In this document: one piece after another, positions 36,233-45,103 of the stretch
How positions within the stretch are numbered: position 1 is the first letter of the stretch
Layout of the letters: every line of letters starts with the position of its first letter
Origin: Thermoguttaceae bacterium
Lineage (GTDB): Bacteria > Planctomycetota > Planctomycetia > Pirellulales > Thermoguttaceae
DNA: 64,000 nucleotides
Assembly (NCBI GenBank): GCA_025060325.1
Contig: JANXBW010000004.1
Location: 124,001-188,000, forward strand
Reading direction: 5' to 3'
Program-made: the position numbers and the translations under genes
The notes under the pieces: model-generated
Database searches by the model: none
What the model was told of the DNA's origin: nothing
The model's input: the letters and a program-made list of their open reading frames with translations, nothing else

Positions 36233-36620
36233 CTGCTTTCCTCCATAGAACCGATCCTGGGTCACCCATAGCGCCTGAAGCCGGCCCCGCAGGCTCTGCG
36301 CTCGAAGGGCTCCATCAATTTGGCGGTTAAATTCCGGCAGATCGGAATCCGCGGAATGATATTCAGGTCGCCGCGGTTGACGACGATACCAATTCTTGAC
36401 AAACGAGGGAGATCTATTCCTGCTGCCTGTAAAGATGGGCGCTTTAGGTAATATCGGATGGCAGAGAAGGATTGCTTGCCTGGAATTTTTTTGCGGAGTT
36501 GAACCGGCCTTTTAAACCGTACCGGACGCCTCAGGGTTCCTATGGGGAACGTCGGGGCCAAGGTGTCGGCGTTGTCCCATTCGCTGCGTCAATAGAGTTG
36601 CCGAGTTGGAAAGGCAGGCT
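36233..36620. other. Intergenic, nothing recognised
   Basis: The 388 bp between divergent genes presumably hold two promoters. A minus-strand open frame (36262-36561) has no family features. Confidence 0.45.
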
Positions 36621-37442
36621 ATGGAAGACCAAAACCTTGCTCGCGAGGTTGCTGTGCTTCGAGAGCGGCTCATGCAGGCCCAGCGGATGGTTGCTTTGGG
36701 GGAACTGGTCAGCACGGTGACCCACGAGTTTAACAACGTCCTTACTACGATTATCAACTATGCGAAACTAGGCCTGCGGCATAACGATCCGGACACGCGG
36801 CAAAAGGCCTTCGAGAAAATCTTGGCCGCCGGAACGCGGGCGGCCCGAATAACAAACGGCGTTCTGGCGATGGCGAGGAATCGTTCCGTTGCCAAAGAGC
36901 CGGTCAATTTCGCCACTTTGATCGAAGACACTTTGCTTCTCCTGGAACGAGAGCTTAACAAGTATCGCATCGCCGTGGATTTGCAGCTGCGGCCGGTACC
37001 GCCTGTATTGGCCCATCCGGGCCAGATTCAGCAGCTCCTCCTTAATCTGATCATCAACGCCCGCCAGGCAATGCCTCGTGGGGGCCGGCTTGTGATCAAG
37101 CTCGGGTACGACTCTGACACACGGATGGTGGAGCTTGTTATCCGGGATTATGGGTGCGGAATCCCATCCGAACTTCTGCCCCGGATATTTGAACCGTTTT
37201 TCACAACTAAAGACGGGTCGGATGGCTCCGGCAAAGGTGGCACAGGGCTTGGCTTGGCCCTTTGCCGCGAAATTGTTGAGACGCACGGCGGGCGAATCCG
37301 CGTGGAGAGCACGGTGGGCGTTGGGACGGCTTTCATCATTCGCTTTCCCGCGGCTGAGGAGGCCTCGCTCAGCTCGGCCGTTTACTCCGGGCCGCAAGAA
37401 AGTCCAGCTACTTGTCCAGAGATTTCAACAACGACCGAGTAG
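36621..37442 (+). CDS. Soluble NtrB-type sensor histidine kinase
   Basis: The 273-aa protein starts with a coiled-coil (LAREVAVLRERLMQAQRM) and the HisKA box THEFNNVLTTIINYAKLG (phosphoacceptor His35). The HATPase domain follows: N-box LLNLIINARQAMP, G1 RDYGCGIP, F-box FEPFFTTK, G2 KGGTGLGLALC and VGVGTAFIIRFP. There is no membrane segment or recognisable sensor domain, so the signal must come from a partner or the coiled coil. No response regulator gene is adjacent. AGG before the ATG at 36621 supports this start over a TTG five codons earlier. Confidence 0.9.
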   Translation: MEDQNLAREVAVLRERLMQAQRMVALGELVSTVTHEFNNVLTTIINYAKLGLRHNDPDTRQKAFEKILAAGTRAARITNGVLAMARNRSVAKEPVNFATLIEDTLLLLERELNKYRIAVDLQLRPVPPVLAHPGQIQQLLLNLIINARQAMPRGGRLVIKLGYDSDTRMVELVIRDYGCGIPSELLPRIFEPFFTTKDGSDGSGKGGTGLGLALCREIVETHGGRIRVESTVGVGTAFIIRFPAAEEASLSSAVYSGPQESPATCPEISTTTE

Positions 37443-37769
37443 GTTCTCCCTGCAAGCTTCGCCGTCGCCTTAGGCTCACCTGAGGCCCCCAAGCCTCGGC
37501 TGGACAGTCTCCCCTGCCCCGCGACGGAAATGCTCTGCCGCTTCACCGCTTAAGCTTTTCGCTCACTAGCCCCTCCCCCGTTTTTTCTTGTAAGTTTGAT
37601 GCTTTTGTGCACAATGTTTTGGTTGTAAATGCGATCGGCAGCGGTCTTCCGGTTGAAGCGCTCTCCAAAAGCCGCTTGACAATTCTTTGCGGCAAGGATG
37701 CGCTTTTGCCGGCGTCCGGCGTTGTGAGGTGAAAAATAGGCCGTTCTTTAAAACATTGGAGGACACTCC
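37443..37769. other. Intergenic with KOPS-like motifs
   Basis: The 327-bp spacer has CCCTGCCC at 37512 and CCCTCCCC at 37571. A T-run follows at 37580 without a clear stem. It presumably includes the promoter of the ceramidase-like gene. Confidence 0.5.
37512..37519 (-). repeat. KOPS-like polar motif, rightmost GGGCAGGG-type copy
   Basis: CCCTGCCC on the plus strand, pointing left toward dif. I see no further GGGNAGGG copy from 37.6 kb to the window end. Confidence 0.55.
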
Positions 37770-39191
37770 ATGCTGAGGAGGTCGAAAAAGTTCTCTTGGC
37801 CGCTCGAGGCGGTTATTCGACTAGCGATCGGAGTAGTTGTCATACTTCTGACGCTCTTTCCGAGGCCATTTGCCAACGATTCAGTGCTTGCCGAAACGAC
37901 AGAACCGGTTGTGCCCGCAGCCGGAGCGGCAGCTGTCGAATTGCAAGCCGACGACACGATGGTCATCGCGGGTGGTATTCACCCCCGGTTCGTCCAGGGG
38001 CAAGAGGGACAGCTGCGGGCGACAGCCTTTGTGCTGGCAGGACCCCGCGGTCGAAAAGTCGCTTTTGTCTCGTGCGATGTGTTGATGATCACCAAGGACC
38101 TTCTCGAGCCATCGCTCGAGCGAATTAAGAAAGAAGTGGGTATCCCTCGGGAAGCAGTCCTTGTGGCACCCACGCACACTCATCACGCGCCAAGTACGGT
38201 TCGTGTTCACGGTTACGGGCCTGACGAAAAATTTTGCCGGCAACTTCAGGATGCCATTGCCGAAGCGGTGATCCAGGCGGCTCGGAACATGGAGCCTGTA
38301 AGCGTGTACTTTGCGATGGGGGCGGAAAAGACGATCGGGCAGAACAGCCGACTGCTCCTTGCCGACGGCACGATCTACTGGATCGGGCCCCGAAATGATG
38401 CGGTTCGGCCAACCGGCCCCGTTGACGTCGACTTACCCGTGCTTATCTTTCGGAGAACAGATGGTTCCATGAAAGGGTTTTTGTTTGCGCACGCCACTCA
38501 TGCGATTGGAGCTGTAAGCGGAAATGTTCGCTCGCCAACCTTCTACGGTCTGGGCGCACAGGCACTCGAAAAAGAGTGGGGGGCGGTGGGAGCTTATTTC
38601 CCCGGACCATGCGGGTCAACCCATCGGCTCGATGTCCCGCCAAAGATAGCTCAGGACCGAATCATGGAAGCGATTCGTGAGGCAGTCGCCCAGGCCAAGC
38701 CATGGCAAATTGAGCCTTTGCGATATGAAAGACGCGAGTTTCGCTTTCGGGTCCGACATTTCAGCGAAGAGGCGGAGCAAAAGGCCGTCGAGGATTACTG
38801 CCGGAAACGGGCAGGCGAGTCGGCTGACGCTATCATCCAGGTCTTTCGTCAAATGCGCCGAGAACTGGCCCCGCTTCAGGGCCAAGAGCGGACCACGGAG
38901 ATCCAGGCCATTCGGATGGGGGACCTGTGTTGGGTGGGGGTTCCGGCGGAGCTCTTCCCCAGCTTGGGTTTAGAAATGAAACGCCGCTCGCCATTTCCAG
39001 TGACTTATGTTATCGAGCTAGCAAACGACTGGATTGGGTACGTTCCGGACTTGGAGGGATTTGACCTGGGCGGATACCAGGTGTGGACCGGGTTTCATAG
39101 CTATGTGGAACGCGGCACGGGCGAGCGGCTTGTGGATGAGGTCGTGTCCCTGCTCAATCAGCTTGCGGCTGAAGCCGCTCCCGCGAAGTAG
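37770..39191 (+). CDS. Exported neutral/alkaline ceramidase-like protein
   Basis: The 473-aa protein has a signal peptide (LAIGVVVILLTLFPRPF, cleavage near VLAE) and the N-terminal fold of neutral ceramidase (Pfam family with PF04734): IHPRFVQGQEGQLRATAFVL, VAFVSCDVLMI, the metal site LVAPTHTHHAPSTV, and FAHATHAIGAVSGN. It lacks the C-terminal domain of true ceramidases, which are about 640-700 aa. Such short versions are frequent in planctomycetes, where the substrate is unknown; an amidase or hydrolase role outside the cell is inferred. GGAGG nine bases upstream supports the start. Confidence 0.85.
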   Translation: MLRRSKKFSWPLEAVIRLAIGVVVILLTLFPRPFANDSVLAETTEPVVPAAGAAAVELQADDTMVIAGGIHPRFVQGQEGQLRATAFVLAGPRGRKVAFVSCDVLMITKDLLEPSLERIKKEVGIPREAVLVAPTHTHHAPSTVRVHGYGPDEKFCRQLQDAIAEAVIQAARNMEPVSVYFAMGAEKTIGQNSRLLLADGTIYWIGPRNDAVRPTGPVDVDLPVLIFRRTDGSMKGFLFAHATHAIGAVSGNVRSPTFYGLGAQALEKEWGAVGAYFPGPCGSTHRLDVPPKIAQDRIMEAIREAVAQAKPWQIEPLRYERREFRFRVRHFSEEAEQKAVEDYCRKRAGESADAIIQVFRQMRRELAPLQGQERTTEIQAIRMGDLCWVGVPAELFPSLGLEMKRRSPFPVTYVIELANDWIGYVPDLEGFDLGGYQVWTGFHSYVERGTGERLVDEVVSLLNQLAAEAAPAK

Positions 39192-39291
39192 CAAGAGTCC
39201 CAGAGAAGCTACTCGCATTTCAACCAGGCGCAATTCCCGATTTCCTGCGGTCGTGAGCTTCTTGTTGATAAACACGGCCAAGGCCAGTGCC

Positions 39292-40920
39292 TTAAATCCG
39301 GCGCCAAAAGCGTAGGGAAAAGAGGACGAGGATCGGGTAGACCTCCAGTCGGCCAAGAAGCATCACGGCAACAAGCACGAGTTTACTCATCGGCTGAAGG
39401 TCGGCAAAGTTCCGCGCCGGCCCCACAAAACCAAGCCCTGGTCCAACGCCATTAAGGCAGGTGGCCACAGCACTGGCACAGTCAACAAGCTTCGCCCGAA
39501 GAAGCGCCACGGGGTCGGCATGCACTGTGCCCGGCGGTTCCGAAGAGGATTCAACGCTCTTTGGCAAAGCCGCTAGCCCAGTGGCCGAAGCCCACTGCCT
39601 ATCAGGTTCAACCGCCACAAGCGCTAGCCAAGCCGCCAAGAAAATAATCGCGATGAGGCTAAAGTACACGAGAATCTGGACGCGGATCTCTGGCTCCTGG
39701 ATGACCCGGGCACCGACACGAATATGGCGAACAACATTGGGGCGAAATGTCCGCTCAAGTTCCAACCGAAGAATCTTGGACAAAAGAAGATGGCGAATAA
39801 CCTTTAGGCTGCCACTTGTGCTACACGAACAGCCGCCGACAAACATCAGGGTAAGAAGGATTGCCCGGGACAACGTATTCCACTGATCGAAATCGTCAAT
39901 GGTAAAACCAGTTGTTGATATGATTGCCACCACCTGAAACGCGCTTTTCCGCAGGGCGGTCACTGGATCCGGAAAGTCACCAAGGGCAAAACCCATCCCC
40001 CCAACAACAAGGATCGCCAAAGCGATGACAAATAGATAGGTTCTAAATTCCGGGTCGACCAACAGGCGTTTTGGCTGCGAGTAGACAAGCCAGTAAAGAA
40101 GCACAAAGTTGGTCGATCCTAGGATCATAAAAAGCGTAATGAAGAGTTCAACGGCCCAATTGCCGAAAGCGGCGATACTGGCATTGCGCGTGCTAAATCC
40201 GCCGGTGGCTACTGTCCCAAAGGCATGGCACAAGGCTTCGAAAGGGCCGAGGCCGGCAACAACGAGGAGAATCACCAAAATAAAGGTTAGGCCGAGGTAA
40301 ATGCCGCCGAACACCCAGGCGGTATGTTGACTTAAGGCATACGGCCGGGTTTGAGCCAATGCAGGGATTTCGCTCTGCATTAATGCCCTGCTGGCTGAGC
40401 CGACGCCTAAAATAGCCACAAACAGGACGATGATTCCCAACCCACCGATGAAGTGGCTTTCCGATCGCCAAAAAAGGACACTTCGGGGGACAAGCTGTGG
40501 ATCTTCGACATCAGTGAGGATGCTTGCCCCAGTGTCAGTGAAGCCCGAGGCGGACTCGAAGATGGCATCCACTAAGCTTAACGGAACGGGCCTTCCTTCT
40601 GCGTCTCTTCGTCCACAAGTTCTGCTAAAAAGAAAAGGTAAGGCCCCCAAAACGGTGGCCAAGATCCACGCCAGGCCGACAACGGCCAAAGCCTCCTTGC
40701 GAAAGAGCGGGTCCTTTCGATGTTTGTAGCCCACTAATGCAAACAGGCTGCCGACAGCCGCAGTTGCCGCAGCCGCCCCCCCAATCCCCCAAAAGCCACG
40801 CGGGTCGAAGCTCTCAACAACACCAAAAATTGGTAACGACCAGGGCAGGCTGAATATCATAGCCCCGGCAAGCAGCCAACAGATTTGTCCCAATAGCCAA
40901 GCGACAACACCAAAATTCAT
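39292..40920 (-). CDS. trkH: TrkH-family potassium uptake membrane subunit
   Basis: TrkH is the K+ translocating subunit that works with the cytoplasmic NAD-binding TrkA. The 542-aa protein has many membrane helices and the four pore loops: ESASGFTDTGASILT, FGTVATGGFSTRNASI, AIISTTGFTIDDFDQW and ATCLNGVGPGLGFVGP. The C-terminal YPILVLFSLRFWRRI is also typical. A loop of about 45 residues before the last pore loop (residues 445-490) is longer than usual and Ser/Pro-rich. trkA is not adjacent. AAGG upstream supports the ATG at 40920. Confidence 0.94.
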   Translation of the reverse strand: MNFGVVAWLLGQICWLLAGAMIFSLPWSLPIFGVVESFDPRGFWGIGGAAAATAAVGSLFALVGYKHRKDPLFRKEALAVVGLAWILATVLGALPFLFSRTCGRRDAEGRPVPLSLVDAIFESASGFTDTGASILTDVEDPQLVPRSVLFWRSESHFIGGLGIIVLFVAILGVGSASRALMQSEIPALAQTRPYALSQHTAWVFGGIYLGLTFILVILLVVAGLGPFEALCHAFGTVATGGFSTRNASIAAFGNWAVELFITLFMILGSTNFVLLYWLVYSQPKRLLVDPEFRTYLFVIALAILVVGGMGFALGDFPDPVTALRKSAFQVVAIISTTGFTIDDFDQWNTLSRAILLTLMFVGGCSCSTSGSLKVIRHLLLSKILRLELERTFRPNVVRHIRVGARVIQEPEIRVQILVYFSLIAIIFLAAWLALVAVEPDRQWASATGLAALPKSVESSSEPPGTVHADPVALLRAKLVDCASAVATCLNGVGPGLGFVGPARNFADLQPMSKLVLVAVMLLGRLEVYPILVLFSLRFWRRI

Positions 40921-40993
40921 AGCGTACCTTGTTGACCTACTTCCTGCCGCCGCTGTTCGCGTTGCTCGGTTGCGACTTCCCCCGTGAGAGGCG

Positions 40994-42106
40994 CTACTCC
41001 ATAACTTCTTCCAAAACCTGAACTACGCTGTCTGTCGACACATTGTCGACTACTTCCACTTGGCCAATCCGTCGCGGCAGGATAAACCTAAGTTTACCGT
41101 GCACAGCCTTCTTGTCATGCTGCATCAGCCGAAGAAGAGACGGTATATCCACACGCGGGAGCCGGGTCGGAAGTCCTAAGGTGCCCAAAAGCGATTGTTG
41201 ACGATCTGCTAACCCCGGTGGGGCAAGTCCGAGCCGTTCCGCCAATTTGGCCGCGCATATCATTCCCACAGCCACCGCCTCTCCGTGAAGCCACTCTTCA
41301 TACCCGGTGAGCGATTCAATGGCGTGGCCAAAAGTATGGCCGTAGTTAAGGATCGCCCTTAGTCCCGTTTCTTCCCGCTCATCCTTTTCCACTACGTCCG
41401 CTTTTAGTCGACAGCACCGCTGGACGACGGATGGAAGCACCTTTTGGTCGCGAATCCTCAAGGCATCGCAATGCTTTTCCAAAAAAGCGAAGAATTCTTC
41501 GTCCAGAATAACGCCGTACTTCACGACCTCCGCAAGTCCGGAGCGATACTCCCGGTCGGGCAACGTGTCGAGAGTGGCGACATCAATTAAAACTCCGCGT
41601 GGCTGATAAAAAGCCCCCACCATGTTCTTTGCTTCGGGCAAGTTGACGGCTACCTTTCCGCCGACAGAGCTATCGACTTGGGCAAGGAGGCTAGTGGGTA
41701 CCTGAAAAAAGGGGACACCGCGGGCATAAGTGGCCGCCACAAAACCCGCTAAATCACCGACCATGCCGCCGCCCACAGCGACAACAAAGGTCTTCCGATC
41801 GGCTCGGCGGCGCAGGAGCTCCCGCCACAGAGTTGTCGCAGTCTCCACCGACTTGGTTGTTTCGCCCGGCGGAACGACAACTAGTTCGGCCGCTACTCCT
41901 GCTTCCCGCAAACTGTCGCACGCCGTTTCCGCGTGCGGGGTAACCACATTCGCATCAGCTATGACTACCGCCAATGTTACCCGGCCAAGGCCAGCAACCA
42001 CCGATCCCAACTGACGAAGAATGTCAACGCCGATCCAGATACGATACGAGCGCTCACCTAGATGGACGAATACCTCCGAGACGTTGGGAGAACTTAGCAA
42101 ACTCAT
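40994..42106 (-). CDS. aroB: 3-dehydroquinate synthase
   Basis: AroB cyclises DAHP to 3-dehydroquinate in the shikimate pathway, using NAD and a metal ion. The 370-aa protein has the NAD-binding blocks PPGETTKSVETATTLW and VAVGGGMVGDLAGFVAATYARGV, then PTSLLAQVDSSVGGKVAVN and AKNMVGAFYQP. The metal ligands are in LAEVVKYGVI (Glu), NYGHTFGHAIE (His) and LHGEAVAVGM (His). The start overlaps the stop of the upstream small gene by four bases (ATGA), indicating translational coupling. Confidence 0.97.
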   Translation of the reverse strand: MSLLSSPNVSEVFVHLGERSYRIWIGVDILRQLGSVVAGLGRVTLAVVIADANVVTPHAETACDSLREAGVAAELVVVPPGETTKSVETATTLWRELLRRRADRKTFVVAVGGGMVGDLAGFVAATYARGVPFFQVPTSLLAQVDSSVGGKVAVNLPEAKNMVGAFYQPRGVLIDVATLDTLPDREYRSGLAEVVKYGVILDEEFFAFLEKHCDALRIRDQKVLPSVVQRCCRLKADVVEKDEREETGLRAILNYGHTFGHAIESLTGYEEWLHGEAVAVGMICAAKLAERLGLAPPGLADRQQSLLGTLGLPTRLPRVDIPSLLRLMQHDKKAVHGKLRFILPRRIGQVEVVDNVSTDSVVQVLEEVME

Positions 42107-42387
42107 TGTGTACCCCCGGTGCTTTCTGGCAGCGAGCTTTCCACCGCTGTCCCTTGGCTCACTAAAGCAGCAAGTCGCTCCACATCCTCTGGTCGAAGCA
42201 CAATCCGGCGAATAAATCCCGTAAACACCCGAATGTAAAAAAGTTCGCCGGCCAACCAGGGCTTCGCGTGCACCAATCTGTGGATCGCCAACCGCACTTC
42301 GGGCGCAAGCCGCTCACCGTCCGGCGACCAGACGGTTTCCTCTTCAATTACAAGGGCATCTCGATAGGGATCGTAAGCGTCGCCCAT
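42103..42387 (-). CDS. Small hypothetical protein coupled to aroB
   Basis: The 94-aa protein has no signal or membrane segment. Its sequence alternates short helices with an Arg/Val strand (FYIRVFTGFIRRIVLRPEDVERLAALV). No named family is recognised. GGTGG a few bases upstream supports the ATG at 42387. The ATGA overlap with aroB and the shared strand make it part of the aroB unit, but nothing in it indicates a shikimate enzyme. Confidence 0.65.
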   Translation of the reverse strand: MGDAYDPYRDALVIEEETVWSPDGERLAPEVRLAIHRLVHAKPWLAGELFYIRVFTGFIRRIVLRPEDVERLAALVSQGTAVESSLPESTGGTQ

Positions 42388-42614
42388 ACGGACCACCGCG
42401 AACAAACGCCAGTTAATTCCATTACAAACACTGGAGGGCCTTCCGGGGGCGAGGCACATGGCTTGCTTGCCGAAGTTCAAGATTCAAAGCGAACACGCCG
42501 CCGGGAGAGACTTCCCGAACCGGGTCCACAGACCTTAATCCCAGACAGTGACGTCCGAGTAATTTAAAGCTGCCAAATCTCCTTCCGTAACTCCCCTCTT
42601 AGCGCCCAAAAACC

Positions 42615-43703
42615 CTATGCCCGCTCGAAAGGAAACGGTATCACTTCGTCTATGGAAGTTGCCCCAACGGCGAGCATCACCAGCCGGTCGAATCCCAAAG
42701 CGCATCCACAGCAATCTGGAAACCCGGCTTCCTCCAACGCCTGTGCAAGCCAACTTTCTTGGGGGAGCGAAAGCTTTCCGTCGCGCACCCGCCAACGGTT
42801 GTTTTCTTCGAAGCGGCGCCGAAGTTCTCCCGCATCGCTCAGTTCGTGGTACCCGTTGGCCAACTCGATTCCCCGGATAAAAAGTTCATAGCGTTCCGCT
42901 ACGGGCGGATCGTCGGATCGAATCTTCGCGAGTCCTCCTTGCGTTGCCGGAAAGTCGTAAACAATGGTGGGGCGCTGCCATCCAAGATGAGGCTGAACAA
43001 GCTCCGCGAAAAGAAGCTCACGCCACGAGTCGGTATCCTCGTACGGGATGTCCGGAGTGGGAACACCGTGAAGATCGGCTACCGTGGCAAGCTGCGAACC
43101 GCTGGCCCTAAGGGGATCAACGCCCGTGTAAAGCTCGAAAACTTCTTTATAGCGAACAAACTCAGCGGGGGCAGTCGTCAAAACCACCTGAGCTAATTCC
43201 GCCAAAAGTCCCATGCCCGCCTCAAGGCCGTCTCCCACTCGGTACCATTCCACCATGGTGAACTCAGGATTGTGAAGCGGACCGCGCTCCGCCCAGCGAA
43301 ATGCCTTGGTGATCTGAAAAATGGCGCTTGCCCCGGCGGCCAGCAGCCGCTTCATGCCGAATTCCGGGGAAGTTTGAAGCCACATTTGTCTCACAAATTG
43401 GTCGCGGTCCCAGCCGGCCACCCACGCCGGGGAGTCGTGATTGACCGTGGCAGCCTCATTTTCAAGCGCTGCCTTAGGAGTCGATCTCTTGACGCTCGGA
43501 GGTGGGATAGGGACCGCCAACGGGTCAATATGACGGTCCACGATAGTGTCCGCCGACAACAGCGGCGTCTCAACCTCCAAAAAGCCGCGCTGCCAAAAGA
43601 ATGCGCGCACAGCCCCCAACAATTGAGCCCGGCGCTCTAGGATCTCAAGAGAGGCGGTCGGACGCCAATCGCCGCGATGGGATACCGAAGACAAAGGGGC
43701 CAT
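42615..43703 (-). CDS. epmA: EF-P--(R)-beta-lysine ligase
   Basis: EpmA (PoxA/GenX) is a short class II lysyl-tRNA synthetase homologue that attaches (R)-beta-lysine to a lysine of elongation factor P. The 362-aa protein lacks the anticodon-binding domain. It has RAFFWQRGFLEVETPLLS, LQTSPEFGMKRLLAAG, motif 2 FRWAERGPLHNPEFTMVEWYR and motif 3 CGCALGFDRLVMLAVG. An insertion of about 25 residues (PPSVKRSTPKAALENEAATV) sits before LQTSPE. The downstream neighbour of efp on the same strand, 37 bp away, it fits EpmA rather than a true LysS. Confidence 0.94.
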   Translation of the reverse strand: MAPLSSVSHRGDWRPTASLEILERRAQLLGAVRAFFWQRGFLEVETPLLSADTIVDRHIDPLAVPIPPPSVKRSTPKAALENEAATVNHDSPAWVAGWDRDQFVRQMWLQTSPEFGMKRLLAAGASAIFQITKAFRWAERGPLHNPEFTMVEWYRVGDGLEAGMGLLAELAQVVLTTAPAEFVRYKEVFELYTGVDPLRASGSQLATVADLHGVPTPDIPYEDTDSWRELLFAELVQPHLGWQRPTIVYDFPATQGGLAKIRSDDPPVAERYELFIRGIELANGYHELSDAGELRRRFEENNRWRVRDGKLSLPQESWLAQALEEAGFPDCCGCALGFDRLVMLAVGATSIDEVIPFPFERA

Positions 43704-43740
43704 CCCGAGAGGGTTTCAGGTAATGGGGAGACCTTGGGTA

Positions 43741-44313
43741 TCACTCCTCTTTGACGCGTTCGATGTATTCCCCCGTGCGTGTATCCACCTTAATGAGGTC
43801 GTTGATTTCCACGAAAGCGGGGACCATTAACTCGGCACCAGTCTCCACCCTGGCAGGCTTAGTCACATTGGTGGCTGTATTCCCTCGGGCTGCCGGCTCG
43901 CAGTACTCTACTCGAAGAACCACATGGTACGGCGGGGTCACTCCAATAGGTGCCCCATTGAAGAGGAGCATCTTGCAAATCATGCCCTCTTTCAAGTATT
44001 TCCAAGCTTCGTCGACCTGGTCCAAGGTTAGGTCGTACTGCTCATAGGTTTCCGTGTTCATGAAAACAAAATGGTCACCCTGGCGATAAAGGAACTGAGC
44101 TTCGACCTCCTCGACGTCGGCCGCCTCCACCTGATCACCCGTTTTCCACGTTCGGTCAATCACGGTGTTCTTGATCAGGTTCTTTAACTTGCACTTGTAT
44201 AGGGCCTGACCTTTCCCGGGTTTCACAAAAGTGAATTCCACGATCAAATAGGGTTCCCCATCGATTTGAATTTTCAGTCCCTTTCGCAGGTCGCCAACGT
44301 TGTACGTTGCCAC
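43741..44313 (-). CDS. efp: Translation elongation factor P
   Basis: EF-P binds ribosomes stalled at polyproline and helps peptide bond formation. The 190-aa protein has its three beta-barrel domains, with the modification loop FVKPGKGQALYKCK carrying the acceptor Lys34. The C-terminal signature MVPAFVEINDLIKVDTRTGEYIERV is present. The start is GTG at 44313, with GAGAGGGG eight bases upstream. Lys34 together with the adjacent epmA and nearby epmB predicts (R)-beta-lysylation rather than rhamnosylation or an unmodified loop. The Pro-rich exported proteins in this window would be natural clients. Confidence 0.97.
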   Translation of the reverse strand: MATYNVGDLRKGLKIQIDGEPYLIVEFTFVKPGKGQALYKCKLKNLIKNTVIDRTWKTGDQVEAADVEEVEAQFLYRQGDHFVFMNTETYEQYDLTLDQVDEAWKYLKEGMICKMLLFNGAPIGVTPPYHVVLRVEYCEPAARGNTATNVTKPARVETGAELMVPAFVEINDLIKVDTRTGEYIERVKEE

Positions 44314-45103
44314 GATTTAGTCCCCTCTCAGGTCCAACTTCCCGATTCATGACGCCGTCACGTTTGCGATACCAATTGAATTTCCGGCAGACCGTTCGGA
44401 ATCTTCCCCTCCCAAGCTGCCGAGGATGAGGTACCCGAAGCAGAATAACTTCTCGAATTCGCCCAAGCTCCGAAACGCTGCCTAGCGCGCTCCAAACCAA
44501 CCAGAGCCGACCCAATGCGGAGTCTTCCCCGCAAACACGGCTGAATTTCTTTTCACACAAAACCTACGACCCGTCGCCGCTAATGGGCACCCTCTTGCCA
44601 AAGAAGGAGCGAAATAGGCAACCAAGTTTGTTAGTATACTTAGATTGCCTTTGCCACGACTCTTTTTCCCGGCTTGCCGGATTGGGATTTAGCATAACGA
44701 TCTGGAAATTAGTTGGCAAACGGGCGGGTTCCATTCACATATGCCGTAGCGGCTTACCAGACAGGGGGGGAGCATGCCGGGAGTTTGGCCGGGAACTCGG
44801 TAAGAAAGACCACCGGACCTGTCCGACCTTCGGATCGAAAGGTTTGCCGGATTTCGAGAGTCCTGACTTTCCCCACATCCTATCGGTATGGCGCCCTGGC
44901 ACCGAAGTGGGTTTCACCCCAAGATTGAAAAAGCAAAAGCGGGGCAATAGTTAGAGATTGCCATTACCCCGCGGCAGAAGGGGCCCGGATTGATTTCCTG
45001 CGCGCTGAAGAAGGTTTCGGGGCCCTGAGAGTGATTTTCCAAGGTTTCAAGATTAAGCAACCCTTGGCTGCCTAAGCCAGTTGATAGTCGCCATCGGTGC
45101 ACC
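44314..45103. other. Long divergent intergenic region
   Basis: The 790 bp between efp and epmB hold both promoters. A plus-strand open frame (44583-44954) shows no family resemblance and no ribosome binding site, and I do not call it. Confidence 0.5.

Noticed and set aside
36262-36561. 99-aa minus-strand open frame with many basic residues
   Set aside because: No family resemblance, and it runs into the upstream region of a better supported gene.
44583-44954. 123-aa plus-strand open frame between efp and epmB
   Set aside because: No Shine-Dalgarno, no domain features, and it lies in a divergent promoter region.
45024-45034. CTGAGA string as in a TPP riboswitch
   Set aside because: The remaining conserved blocks of a thi-box are absent, and the gene downstream is epmB.
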